Assembly: GCA_049322355.1 (NCBI GenBank)
Contig: JBMORG010000006.1
Coordinates: 28,491 to 92,490 of the forward strand
DNA from: 0-14-0-80-60-11 sp049322355
GTDB taxonomy: Bacteria > Desulfobacterota > Desulfobaccia > Desulfobaccales > 0-14-0-80-60-11
Direction: 5' to 3'
Length of the DNA stretch: 64,000 nucleotides
The position numbers and the translations under genes were made by a program. Position 1 is the first letter of the stretch. Each line of letters opens with the position of its first letter. Shown piece by piece: positions 42,204 through 50,382 of this stretch. Below the pieces are notes generated by a model. The model was given only the letters and a program-made list of their open reading frames with translations, ran no database searches and had not been told where the DNA came from.

Positions 42204-42893
42204 ATGGATGAAGTCGATAAGACCCTGGAAGCCTTAAAAGTCCACATCAAGAAGGAAATTGTCGACAATTATTTTGCCGACCGGGTGTACCTGGAAGAGG
42301 ATACCGAACTTCTTAACCAGGAAATCCAGGCCTACTCTAAAGACTTGGACATTCTGGGCAAGCGCTTCATGGCCCTATACCAGGCTCTGGGCTCAAAAAA
42401 TGCCTGCGCCTTGATGATGGATATTCTGAAGATTGAGACCTGGCCGTTTTACCTGGAGTACTGTAATTTAGAGCTCCGGCAACAACAAGACCTGCTCCGG
42501 GATTTTCCCCGTCGCGGCCTTACCGCGTTCCGCCGCTTCCGCAACCAGATCTTTGACCTCTATGACCGCTTGCAGCAGGAAAGCGTCAGGGTCCACGAAG
42601 CTTACAACAAGATCCAGACGCACCTGAAACTCCTCAACGAAGACATAAACAAGTTTAACCTCTCGTATGATTTCGGTCTGATTGCGGCCCAGATCGAGGC
42701 TATGGATGGCGGCCGGGACGAATTCATGGCCGGGGGCATGTTGGCCCCGGAGCGAGAAGAGCTCTCCACCCGCATGCGTTTTAAACGCCAGAAGTTGACG
42801 GACGAGCAGTTGCCGCCGGTGCCGGTTCTACCGCCCCTGGCTGAAATCAAGGGAAAACTGAAGGACCTCCTGGACCGGATCTATACTTCGTAA
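42204..42893 (+). CDS. Unknown helical protein
   Basis: 229 residues, ATG with GGGAG six bases upstream. Highly charged, predicted mostly helical or coiled coil (ETELLNQEIQAYSKDLDILGKRF, RLQQESVRVHEAYNKIQTHL), with a proline-rich linker PPVPVLPPLAEIKGKLKDLL near the C-terminus. No signal peptide. No family recognised. It follows ricT by 54 bases on the same strand. Confidence 0.7.
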   Translation: MDEVDKTLEALKVHIKKEIVDNYFADRVYLEEDTELLNQEIQAYSKDLDILGKRFMALYQALGSKNACALMMDILKIETWPFYLEYCNLELRQQQDLLRDFPRRGLTAFRRFRNQIFDLYDRLQQESVRVHEAYNKIQTHLKLLNEDINKFNLSYDFGLIAAQIEAMDGGRDEFMAGGMLAPEREELSTRMRFKRQKLTDEQLPPVPVLPPLAEIKGKLKDLLDRIYTS

Positions 42894-42964
42894 AGAGATT
42901 ACCATGACACGGGGCAACCCTTTGGGATACGGTTTCCAGGCCACGCCGCGAGAGGGAACAAGCC

Positions 42965-43636
42965 ATGGGAAAAACTATCAGATTCCTGGTTCTTGTCCTG
43001 ATGGGCTTCAGCCTGGCAGGCTGCGCCAGCTATTATAACGTCAAGGTCAACGGCTACACCGCTCCTGTTGCCGCCGGGGAGATCAAACCCGGTAGCACCT
43101 TTTTCGTCATGGAAAATAAAGAGGCCAAAAATCCTTTATTGGAGCAGGAAATTAGAGATAAAATCACCAAGCTCCTGGAGGTCAGAGGCTATCCTGTCAC
43201 CACCACCTTCGACAAAGCCGATTATTACCTGTTTTTCGGGTACGGTCTGGGTGAGCCGCGCAGTGTCGGTGTGCCGGAATACTATGGCGGCGTTGGTTGG
43301 GGATGGGGTTGGGGGGGCGGCTGGGGATGCGGATGGGGCGGCCCGGCCGTTTGCCTGGGGGGGCCGCCTTACGGGTACTGGTGGACGGATATCGTTACCC
43401 TCTACGACCGCTGGCTGCAGATCAACGTAGTGGAGGGGCCGCCCTACCGTACCCAAAAGATCTCGCGCTCTGTCTGGGTAGGGGAAGCCCGGAGCACCGG
43501 TTTTTCCTCTGACCTTCGGACCGTGCTCAACTACTTGCTGGTGGCAAATTTCAAGGAGTTTGGCAAAAACACCGGTAAGGCCGTCACCATTAACATAAAG
43601 CAGGACGATCCTGCAGTCTTTGCCCTTACCCATTAA
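42965..43636 (+). CDS. Lipoprotein, DUF4136-like, with Gly/Trp-rich segment
   Basis: 223 residues. Lipoprotein signal MGKTIRFLVLVLMGFSLAGC with good lipobox. The mature part fits the DUF4136-type fold (ASYYNVKVNGYTAP ... FFVMENKEAKNPLLEQEIRDKI ... KADYYLFFGYGLGE) and a C-terminal SDLRTVLNYLLVANFKEFGK. Between them residues ~108-137 are nearly all Gly, Trp and Tyr, with isolated Cys. Function unknown; probably outer-membrane anchored. Ribosome site GAGGGAA. Confidence 0.78.
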   Translation: MGKTIRFLVLVLMGFSLAGCASYYNVKVNGYTAPVAAGEIKPGSTFFVMENKEAKNPLLEQEIRDKITKLLEVRGYPVTTTFDKADYYLFFGYGLGEPRSVGVPEYYGGVGWGWGWGGGWGCGWGGPAVCLGGPPYGYWWTDIVTLYDRWLQINVVEGPPYRTQKISRSVWVGEARSTGFSSDLRTVLNYLLVANFKEFGKNTGKAVTINIKQDDPAVFALTH

Positions 43637-43709
43637 ATAAGTTATTTGTTTTTCGTTAAAATGTTTAATGATGGCAGTCATGTAGCCCGCCTTACTGACA
43701 GGATAACCC

Positions 43710-45059
43710 TTGAGTAACTATTCGACGAATTTAAGAGATTTTTTCCGCCACCGCCTTTGGCAGGATGAGGGATGGGGACCAGGGGAACTCCTGGCCCTGA
43801 AATGCTTGCGGGTCCTAGTTTTGGCGGTTCGTGGCCTTATGCGCAACCAATCTATGGTGCGCTCCTCCTCTCTGGCCTATGCCACCATTTTGGGATTCAT
43901 CCCGCTTTTCGCCCTGCTCTTTGCGATTTTACAGGCCATTGGCGTGCCGCGTCTTTTAGCCACTTATACTTTGGAGCATCTGGCTCCGGGGTCCCGGGAA
44001 TTCGCCACCCAAATCCTGGAATACATCGAGGCCACCAGGGTGACCTCCCTGGGGGTCTTTGGGGTGGTGGCGCTGCTCCTGGACCTGGTGATCGTCATGA
44101 CCAACGTGGAAAAGGCCTTTAACAAAACCTGGCAGGTCTCCCATACCCGCCCTTGGAGCCGCAAGGTCAGCGACTATCTCAGTATCTTTTTGATTTTTCC
44201 CATACTGATGACCGTGGCCCTGACGTTTTCCACCTCTTTCTGGGGACTGCAGCATGTCATCAAGGTCTTGTCCGACATCATGCCGGCCATCTTTTTTACC
44301 GCAACAAGGTGGCTCATCTCGTTAGAGTTGCTGTGGCTTGCCTTTATCTTTATTTACCTGGTGATGCCCAACACCCGGGTCAATTTCTGGTCTGCGGTGC
44401 TGGGCGGGGTCATCGGGGGCACGGTCTGGCAGGTGGCCCAATGGATTTTCACTGCGATTCAGGGATGGTCCGCCTATTACAATGCCATTTATGGAGCCTT
44501 GTATAATCTCCTTTTCCTGTTCATCTGGCTCTTCTGGTGTTGGCTTATCCTGTTGTTCGGCACCGAGATCGCCTTTGCCCATCAGAACCTGGACTCTCTC
44601 ACCCGGGAACAGCGACGCCCACCTGCCCCGCCGGAGCCGGTGGACGAATACCTCTGCCTGGCGGCGCTGGTGGCCATCGGAGCGAGATTTTGGCTGCGGC
44701 AGCCTCTTCTATCCCTAAACGAACTGAGTCAGATGCTGCCCCGGGGCAACAATCTGGCCCCCCGGGTTCTCCAGACCCTTCAGGACTGCAATTTGGTGGC
44801 GGAGGTGGCCCCGAACCGGCCCAAATCCTCCCCAGGCTACTTACCCACCCTGCCCCTGGATAGGGTCACGGTTACAGAAGTAGTGGATTGCCTGCGGAAG
44901 TCCCGAGGAACCGCCCTGGACACGGCACTGGCCAGCGAACCCCGTTTGACGGCGGTACTGCAACCTCTGGTGGAAGCCTCTTTGCCCTCCGGCTGGCAAT
45001 CCCTCACTGTCCAGAGTCTGGTGGAGGCTTTTGCTAAACCCGGGGTACAGGGAGAATGA
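43710..45059 (+). CDS. YihY/BrkB-family membrane protein
   Basis: 449 residues. TTG start with AGGA six bases upstream. N-terminal half has six membrane segments of the YihY family (SSSLAYATILGFIPLFALLFAI, SLGVFGVVALLLDLVIVM, FWSAVLGGVIGGTVWQVAQWIF, LLFLFIWLFWCWLILLFG). The C-terminal 130 residues are soluble and look like a winged-helix or degenerate DNA-binding region (LSLNELSQMLPRGNNLAPRVLQTLQDCNLV). Once annotated as ribonuclease BN, which is no longer held; function unknown. Confidence 0.9.
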   Translation: MSNYSTNLRDFFRHRLWQDEGWGPGELLALKCLRVLVLAVRGLMRNQSMVRSSSLAYATILGFIPLFALLFAILQAIGVPRLLATYTLEHLAPGSREFATQILEYIEATRVTSLGVFGVVALLLDLVIVMTNVEKAFNKTWQVSHTRPWSRKVSDYLSIFLIFPILMTVALTFSTSFWGLQHVIKVLSDIMPAIFFTATRWLISLELLWLAFIFIYLVMPNTRVNFWSAVLGGVIGGTVWQVAQWIFTAIQGWSAYYNAIYGALYNLLFLFIWLFWCWLILLFGTEIAFAHQNLDSLTREQRRPPAPPEPVDEYLCLAALVAIGARFWLRQPLLSLNELSQMLPRGNNLAPRVLQTLQDCNLVAEVAPNRPKSSPGYLPTLPLDRVTVTEVVDCLRKSRGTALDTALASEPRLTAVLQPLVEASLPSGWQSLTVQSLVEAFAKPGVQGE

Positions 45060-45136
45060 CCTAGGACTTAAGCATAGCCGGAATTACAAAACCGCTGCGC
45101 CAACAGGCCTTCTTAGGGGGAGTATAGGAGAATCTT

Positions 45137-45658
45137 ATGACCACCAAGCCCAAGTATCATTTTAACTGGGGACTATTAGGGAACCTGGATCTCGGGCGGC
45201 CCAATCTCGGACCTACCTCTCGTCTGGAAGTCTATCGTCTCTTGCAGTTCAGCCTGCGCGATATCCTGGAACGCCAGATGGGGACAGAAAAGACCGACCA
45301 GATTTTCCATGAGGCGGGTAAACTGGCGGGGAGCCAATTCTACGAGCACGTACTGGACCGGGTCACAGACTTCGATGTCTTTATCAAGCATATTCAAAGC
45401 GCCTTCAAAGACCTGGGCATCGGAATCTTTCGGGTGGAACAGGCTGACCTGGAAGCCAAATCCTTCATCTTTACGGTCTCCGAAGACTTGGACTGTTCCG
45501 GCCTGCCGGAGTTGGATTACGTAATTTGCACTTATGATGAAGGGTTTATCGCAGGCTTGCTGGAGAGCTTTGCCGGGATAGCCTTTGTTGTCAAGGAAGT
45601 GGATTGCTGGTGTACCGGTGCCCGCACCTGCCGGTTTACCGCCAAAGCGGTGGCATAG
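45137..45658 (+). CDS. V4R-domain protein
   Basis: 173 residues, TAGGAG site before the ATG. The C-terminal two thirds fit the V4R (4-vinyl reductase-type) domain: GKLAGSQFYEHVL near 58, YDEGFIAGLLESFAGIAFVVKEVDCWCTGARTCRFT near 132-168, with the conserved E-x2-C-x-C-x-G-x3-C-x-F pattern. Such domains bind small hydrophobic ligands or tetrapyrrole-related molecules and often act as sensors. No output domain is attached, so a partner protein is expected. Function is inference. Confidence 0.82.
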   Translation: MTTKPKYHFNWGLLGNLDLGRPNLGPTSRLEVYRLLQFSLRDILERQMGTEKTDQIFHEAGKLAGSQFYEHVLDRVTDFDVFIKHIQSAFKDLGIGIFRVEQADLEAKSFIFTVSEDLDCSGLPELDYVICTYDEGFIAGLLESFAGIAFVVKEVDCWCTGARTCRFTAKAVA

Positions 45659-45699
45659 TCTTGTTTGGGGCAATCGGTAATTATGAAGGATATGACAGG

Positions 45700-45933
45700 A
45701 TGAAACCCCCAGCCGACTACCGGGAGCGCTCTCTGAAGATTCACGGGATGATTTGCGCCAAATGCGGCCGGGAATTCACCCAGAGAAACCGGCGGCTGTT
45801 AACGGTCCACCATAAAGACGGCAATCCCCAGAATAATCCCCCGGATGGCTCCAATTGGGAAAATCTCTGCGTTTATTGCCATGAGGACGAGCACAGCCGG
45901 AAACTCCTGGGTGACTATCTCAGCAAGGAATAA
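45700..45933 (+). CDS. Small HNH nuclease-family protein (YajD-like)
   Basis: 77 residues. HNH fold with zinc pair CAKCG, histidines LLTVHHKDGNPQNNP, NWENLCVYCHEDEH with a second CxxC-like pair. ATG 45700 preferred, with AAGGA ten bases upstream; longer in-frame starts overlap the V4R gene. Stand-alone HNH proteins of this size are common and mostly uncharacterised; nicking activity is possible but unproven. Confidence 0.85.
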   Translation: MKPPADYRERSLKIHGMICAKCGREFTQRNRRLLTVHHKDGNPQNNPPDGSNWENLCVYCHEDEHSRKLLGDYLSKE

Positions 45934-45972
45934 CGGATTATAATTCCTTTCAGATCGAATAATCCGAGGGTA

Positions 45973-46413
45973 ATGATGAAACCAAAAGCTTGGCAGATTG
46001 TCTTTGTGGCGGCGGCCTTGATGTTGGCCGTCGCCGGACCGGTCCGGGCCCAGGGTGACGCCGATCTCACCAAAAAGTTGGTGGAGAGCTACGACTTGCT
46101 GGAGGCAGGCAAACTGCTTCAAGCCCAGGAACTCTACCAGGAAATTCTGAAACAGGACCCGGGCAATCCTCTGGCCTTGAATAATCTGGGGGCTATTAAG
46201 GTCAAAGAGAAAAAATATCCCGAGGCCCTGAAATATTTAGAACAGGCCCTGCCTCGGGCTGAGGGATATAAAATCAAGGTCAACCAGGTATGCGCCATAG
46301 ACGGTATCTGCATGGCCTTCCGACCCTTGCAGGAGGTTTACGGGGATACGGAGCTCTCGCCTCTGATCAAATTCAATATGGACATGGTCAAGGCCCGGCT
46401 GGCCACCCGGTAG
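45973..46413 (+). CDS. Small periplasmic TPR protein
   Basis: 146 residues with a signal peptide (IVFVAAALMLAVAGPVRAQG) followed by two TPR units (LVESYDLLEAGKLLQAQELYQEILKQDPGNPLALNNLGAIK). A Cys pair later (VCAIDGICMAF) could form a disulfide. Two ATG codons at 45973 and 45976; both fit GAGGG upstream. Convergent with the next gene. Confidence 0.75.
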   Translation: MMKPKAWQIVFVAAALMLAVAGPVRAQGDADLTKKLVESYDLLEAGKLLQAQELYQEILKQDPGNPLALNNLGAIKVKEKKYPEALKYLEQALPRAEGYKIKVNQVCAIDGICMAFRPLQEVYGDTELSPLIKFNMDMVKARLATR

Positions 46414-46427
46414 TGGAAATCACCGGC

Positions 46428-47108
46428 CTATTTTTTGCTTCCAGCCTCCGCGGCGGCCAGTTTCTCCTGGAGATAGGGGACCATGGCGGCGTCCGGGGGC
46501 TTTTCCAGGAGCTTACGCCAATAAACCGCGGCTTGGCCCGGTTCTTTGGCCTGTTCATGGAGCAGAGCCAACCGGTGGATGACTTCGATCTGCAGCGGGC
46601 CATAGGTTTTTTCCACCAAGGGCTTTAAGACCTCTGCCGCCTTTTGGTAATTGCCCATACCTTCATAACAATAACTCAAACTTTCGGTAATCAGGTTATC
46701 CCAAGCTGGGTCGCGGCCGTCCAGGAGGGATTCATAGGCCTTGGCGGCCTCGCTGTATTGCTGTAGCCCGTAAAGAATATTGGCCCGCAGGAGTTGGGCT
46801 TCCCGGGCCGCGGCGGTGCCGGGATATTCCTTGATAAACTTTTCCAGATCAGTGGCTGCGGCCAGGGCCGGGATATTCAGGTCGATCTTGGGGGTCACCT
46901 GCGCCAGGGCTGTCGCGGCCTTTTCTTCCCGGCTGGCTTGCATCCTGGCCTTGATTCCCCAGGCCCCCAGGCCCACAGCGATCACCACCGTTACCAACAC
47001 CAGCCATTTTATAAAGGGCTTCAGCCTCTCCAGTAAAAGCTGGGCCCAGGTTAACATTGCATCGGGGCTGTCCAGCGCCACCCGGCGCTTGGGGGTTATT
47101 TTGGCCAT
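46428..47108 (-). CDS. Membrane-anchored TPR protein (YfgM-like)
   Basis: 226 residues. One membrane segment near 34-52 (FIKWLVLVTVVIAVGLGAWG) with a cytoplasmic basic N-terminus, then periplasmic TPR units (EAQLLRANILYGLQQYSEAAKAYESLL, ITESLSYCYEGMGNYQKAAEVLKPL, RLALLHEQAKEPGQAAVYWRKLL). Layout matches YfgM-type ancillary proteins of the Sec translocon. Good AGGAG site. Role inferred from architecture. Confidence 0.78.
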   Translation of the reverse strand: MAKITPKRRVALDSPDAMLTWAQLLLERLKPFIKWLVLVTVVIAVGLGAWGIKARMQASREEKAATALAQVTPKIDLNIPALAAATDLEKFIKEYPGTAAAREAQLLRANILYGLQQYSEAAKAYESLLDGRDPAWDNLITESLSYCYEGMGNYQKAAEVLKPLVEKTYGPLQIEVIHRLALLHEQAKEPGQAAVYWRKLLEKPPDAAMVPYLQEKLAAAEAGSKK

Positions 47109-47140
47109 GTATGTCTCCTACCATCCCATAGACTGTGTAG

Positions 47141-47188
47141 AACAGCCGCCCTCGGCTGTTCAGGGAGGCAGGCGAGGGTGCCTGCCCT
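47141..47188. repeat. Tandem small palindromes (repeat family G)
   Basis: AACAGCCG-CCCT-CGGCTGTT (47141-47160, perfect 8 bp) and GGCAGGC (47167-47173)/GCCTGCC (47180-47186). They lie upstream of the YfgM-like gene start and match the style of the other dispersed palindromes. Confidence 0.7.
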
Positions 47189-47249
47189 ATGCCTGCTTTG
47201 ACTACAGTCCCCTTTGAGGGCGCCCACAGATTTGCCCTACAATTCGCTA

Positions 47250-47720
47250 TCAGTCATCCTTCATCAATTCCCGCACCAGTTCCCAACTCCGTTCGCCGTG
47301 GCCGCTGAAGATGAGGCGGCGTTCGGTTTCCCCGGTGATTTCCAGGTGGACTTCCAGGTAATCGCCGGGGAGCAAGGGGGCCAGGCGCCGGGCCCATTCC
47401 GCTGCCACCACCTTATCCCCGGCAAGATATTCCTCCAAGTCCGGGAGCAGTTCCGGCGGCAGGTTCTCCAGGCGGTAGAGGTCCAGGTGCACCAGGGTAA
47501 CCCGGCCTGGGTACTCATGCGCCAGGGTGAAGCTGGGGCTGGCGACCAAATGGGGCGGTATCTCCAGAGCTTCAGCCAGACCATGGACAAACTCGGTCTT
47601 GCCGCTGCCCAACTCCCCGTTTAAGGCCACCACATCCCCCGGGACCAGGAACCTCCCCACCTTGGCCGCCAGGGCCCGGGTTTCTTCGGGACTGTGGCTT
47701 ATCCAACGGTACGGCTTCAT
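47250..47720 (-). CDS. tsaE: tRNA threonylcarbamoyladenosine biosynthesis ATPase TsaE
   Basis: ATPase needed with TsaB, TsaC and TsaD for t6A modification of ANN-decoding tRNAs. 156 residues. Walker A GELGSGKTEFVHGLAEALE near 36, then SPSFTLAHEYPG, LVHLDLYRL (Walker B-like) and AAEWARRL. Follows the CBS-nnr pair on the same strand; the nnr-tsaE neighbourhood is common in bacteria. A family A repeat fills the gap upstream. Confidence 0.94.
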   Translation of the reverse strand: MKPYRWISHSPEETRALAAKVGRFLVPGDVVALNGELGSGKTEFVHGLAEALEIPPHLVASPSFTLAHEYPGRVTLVHLDLYRLENLPPELLPDLEEYLAGDKVVAAEWARRLAPLLPGDYLEVHLEITGETERRLIFSGHGERSWELVRELMKDD

Positions 47721-47732
47721 GCCGAGATAACC

Positions 47733-47813
47733 AAAATCCCCCTAAATCCCCCTTTAAAAAGGGGGACTTTCAAAACACCCCCCTTTAGTAAATGGAGGTA
47801 GGGGGGATTTTTT
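47733..47813. repeat. Dispersed repeat family A, copy 3
   Basis: AAAATCCCCCTAAATCCCC ... AAAGGGGGACTTT ... ACCCCCCTTTAG ... GGGGGGATTTTTT, 81 bp, between tsaE and the CBS gene; compare 6826-6916 and 11394-11483. An imperfect family E palindrome (CTGCACAGGCGGGATGCC) follows at 47834-47863. Confidence 0.88.
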
Positions 47814-47885
47814 CGAAATAGCGGCTTCACATCCTGCGCCTGCACAGGCGGGATGCCTATGCCACCCGGTGAACGCAACATCGCC

Positions 47886-48347
47886 TCAGTCGCCGGGTTC
47901 CCGGGCCATGGCCCGGACTAAATCCATCTTGCCGATGATGCCCACGAGCTTCTCACCCTCCACCACCGGGATGGTGTGCACTTTCTGCTTGGCCATAAGG
48001 GCCGCGACCTTGGAAATCGGGGTTTCCGGAGCCACCGTGACAGGATTGGCAGTCATGCAGTCCCCCACCGTGGTGCCCAACATCTTCTCCACCTTGTGAA
48101 ACAGGTGGGAAGGGATCTGGAGATAAATATGGAAGTCCAGGATATTGATGGCCGGCGGCAACTCCAAATCCCTGGCCCGCTCCACCAAATCGCTCTGGGT
48201 AATGACCCCCACCAGCCGGCCGCCCTTATCCACCACCGGCACGCCCCCGATTTTGCGGTTTTCCAGGAGCTTGGACAACTCCGAAATGGAGGTTTCCGGG
48301 GCCACTGTCAGGATTTCCGTGGTCATGATATCACGCGCTTGCAGCAT
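47886..48347 (-). CDS. CBS-domain pair protein
   Basis: 153 residues made of two CBS domains (IMTTEILTVAPETSISELSKLL ... GGVPVVDKGGRLVGVITQSDLV, and CMTANPVTVAPETPISKVAALM ... HTIPVVEGEKLVGIIGKMDLV) with a short linker. Stand-alone CBS pairs bind adenine nucleotides and often regulate partner proteins. Its start codon lies within the end of nnr (25-base overlap), so they are co-translated. Confidence 0.92.
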   Translation of the reverse strand: MLQARDIMTTEILTVAPETSISELSKLLENRKIGGVPVVDKGGRLVGVITQSDLVERARDLELPPAINILDFHIYLQIPSHLFHKVEKMLGTTVGDCMTANPVTVAPETPISKVAALMAKQKVHTIPVVEGEKLVGIIGKMDLVRAMAREPGD

Positions 48348-49918
48348 ATATCTTCCTCTTCCAGGGGGATTTGGCCCTGGATGAACCGGTCCAGGACGTC
48401 GGGAAAGACCCGGAGCAAATCGCCGGCGATGAGGCCCCGGGGGCCATGCTGGCTGACAAAATAATCGGCGGCCAAGCCGTGGAGGTAAACGCCCAGGCGG
48501 GCCGCGTCCCAGGGGGTTAGACCCTGGGCCAGGAAACCCCCTATTAACCCGGTGAGCACGTCCCCGGTGCCGCCGCTGGCCAGGGCGGGATTGCCCGTGG
48601 GGTTGAGGCTGACCCGGCCGTCTTCGGCGGCTACCAGGGTCTGGGCCCCTTTGAGCACCAGGGTGACGCCCAACTTGACAGCAGTCTCTCGAGCCAGGTC
48701 CAGGCGCCGGGCCTGCACTTCGCTAACGGAGAGCCCTAGCAACCGGGCCATTTCGCCGGGGTGGGGGGTCAGGAGGCGGGGGCCGGCGGCGTCTTGCAAA
48801 CAAGATGTATCGCCGGCCAGGTTATTGACGCCATCGGCGTCGATGACCATAGCGTGAGGCAGGTCATGCACCAGGCGGCGGACCAGTTCCCGGGTCTCCG
48901 GATGGGTGCCCAGCCCCGGCCCCAGAGCCAGGGTGAATTTTTCGCCCAGAAAGTCCCTTATGGGTGCTAAAGCTTCCTGCCCCAGAACCCGGGTCCCTGT
49001 AGGTTCGGGCAAGGGTACAGTCATGGCCTCGGTGAGCTTCACTTCCATAATATCGTTGAGGCTGGCTGGTATTCCCAGGGTCACCAATCCAGCCCCGGCC
49101 CGGAGCGCCGCCTCGGAAGTCAGAGCCGCGGCCCCGGTCTTGCCTTCGGAGCCGGCCAGGACCAACAGGTGGCCGAAAGTCCCCTTGTTGCTGGCAAAGG
49201 GCCGGGGGGGCAACAGCCGCCGCAGGTCTTGGGCCTCGGCCAGTTCCAGTGTAATTTCCCGGGTGAGCCCCGGCGGGATGCTGATGTCCACCTGCCAGAG
49301 GCGGCCCACGTAATCCCGGCCCGGCGGGACAATTTGCCCGAGTTTGGGCCAGCCGTAGGTTGCGGTGACCCGGGCCTTCAGGGCTACACCCAGCACCTCC
49401 CCGGTGTCGGCGGAAAGCCCGGTAGGGATATCCACCGCCAGCGCCGGCGCCCGCAAATGGTTGAGGCGCTCGATCAGCGCCGCCATCAGACCCTGAACCG
49501 GGGAATTGAGGCCGGTACCTAAAAGGGCGTCCACGATGAGTCCGGCCTTGGCCAGACGATGCACGGCAGGGTTTAAGTCGGCTTCAGTGAGGATTTCTTC
49601 TACCGCAACCCCCAGGTGGGCAAGGATATCCAGATTAACCCGGGCATCACCCCGTACCTGCTCCCGCTCCCCCAAAAGAAACACGACCACCGGGATGCCG
49701 GCGTTCGCCAGGCAGCGGGCCACTACAAAGCCGTCGCCGCCGTTGTTGCCCCGTCCGGCCACCACTGCCACTTCCCCCTGGAGGTCGGGAAATTCCCGCC
49801 GGAGAATCTGGTAGGTGGTGCGCCCGGCATTTTCCATGAGAACCAGGGAAGGGACGCCCAGGTCCTGAATGGCCCGGCGGTCCAATTCCCGCATCTCCGA
49901 TGCCGTCACGAGTTTCAT
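48323..49918 (-). CDS. nnr: Bifunctional NAD(P)HX repair enzyme (epimerase/ADP-dependent dehydratase)
   Basis: Repairs hydrated NADH and NADPH. 531 residues. N-terminal YjeF epimerase domain (1-215) with VAGRGNNGGDGFVVARCL and VDALLGTGLNSPVQG; C-terminal dehydratase domain of the ribokinase fold with FGHLLVLAGSEGKTGAAAL, LLTPHPGEMARLLG and GTGDVLTGLIGGFLAQG (catalytic Asp). Order nnr-CBS-tsaE on the minus strand. Confidence 0.96.
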   Translation of the reverse strand: MKLVTASEMRELDRRAIQDLGVPSLVLMENAGRTTYQILRREFPDLQGEVAVVAGRGNNGGDGFVVARCLANAGIPVVVFLLGEREQVRGDARVNLDILAHLGVAVEEILTEADLNPAVHRLAKAGLIVDALLGTGLNSPVQGLMAALIERLNHLRAPALAVDIPTGLSADTGEVLGVALKARVTATYGWPKLGQIVPPGRDYVGRLWQVDISIPPGLTREITLELAEAQDLRRLLPPRPFASNKGTFGHLLVLAGSEGKTGAAALTSEAALRAGAGLVTLGIPASLNDIMEVKLTEAMTVPLPEPTGTRVLGQEALAPIRDFLGEKFTLALGPGLGTHPETRELVRRLVHDLPHAMVIDADGVNNLAGDTSCLQDAAGPRLLTPHPGEMARLLGLSVSEVQARRLDLARETAVKLGVTLVLKGAQTLVAAEDGRVSLNPTGNPALASGGTGDVLTGLIGGFLAQGLTPWDAARLGVYLHGLAADYFVSQHGPRGLIAGDLLRVFPDVLDRFIQGQIPLEEEDICCKRVIS

Positions 49919-50331
49919 GTCTCAACCTGGGTCCGGATTTTCGGTTTAAGATAACACAGCCCTCGGGGTAAAGGAAGCGGTCAGCTAACAGCTTTCAGCT
50001 ATAAGCTAAAAACAGGAAAATCTCAGAAGGGGCGCATTGCAGCCAACAACCTCCTCTTAAGATAGCGGGTACAGAGGCCAGCAACACTGATGGATTTGTT
50101 TTGGGTGAAGCAAAAATTGGCATAAAACGGCCCGCAGGATCGATTGACATTTTAGCCTCAAAAAAGTCTCCTTCCCTGTCATTCTCAGGGGGCGGGGCGC
50201 CCGTAGAAGAAGAATCTCGCTTTTTCGAGATTCTTCGGTCGCTTAGCTCCCTCAAAACGACAATCATAGATGGTTCATGAGGCTCTCGAATAGAAAAATT
50301 TATTTGGCAATTGCTATAACAGCCGATAGCT
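49919..50331. other. Repeat-filled gap between nnr and the beta-barrel gene
   Basis: 413 bases with no gene. Contains AGCTAACAGCTTTCAGC-type short repeats (49983 onward; compare 57640-57670), a family B element at 50177-50262, and the TTTGGCAATTGCTATAA repeat at 50303-50319. Confidence 0.65.
50177..50262. repeat. Dispersed repeat family B, copy 3
   Basis: TGTCATTCTCAGGG...GAAGAATCTCGC-TTTTTC-GAGATTCTTC...ACGACA. It contains an inner palindrome AAGAATCTCG/CGAGATTCTT. Compare 6025-6100 and 21213-21296. Confidence 0.7.
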
Positions 50332-50355
50332 AAAAAAGGCGGCCCGGAGGCCGCC
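50332..50355 (-). terminator. Rho-independent terminator of the beta-barrel gene
   Basis: On the minus strand: GGCGGCC-TCCG-GGCCGCC (50338-50355, perfect 7-bp stem) followed by six Ts (50332-50337), about 27 bases after the stop codon. Confidence 0.85.
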
Positions 50356-50382
50356 TGCAAGGCTTGGCTGCAAGGGTAGCCC

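Noticed and set aside
43710..45059. Ribonuclease BN annotation for the YihY-family protein
   Set aside because: That label came from an old misassignment; the sequence is an integral membrane protein.
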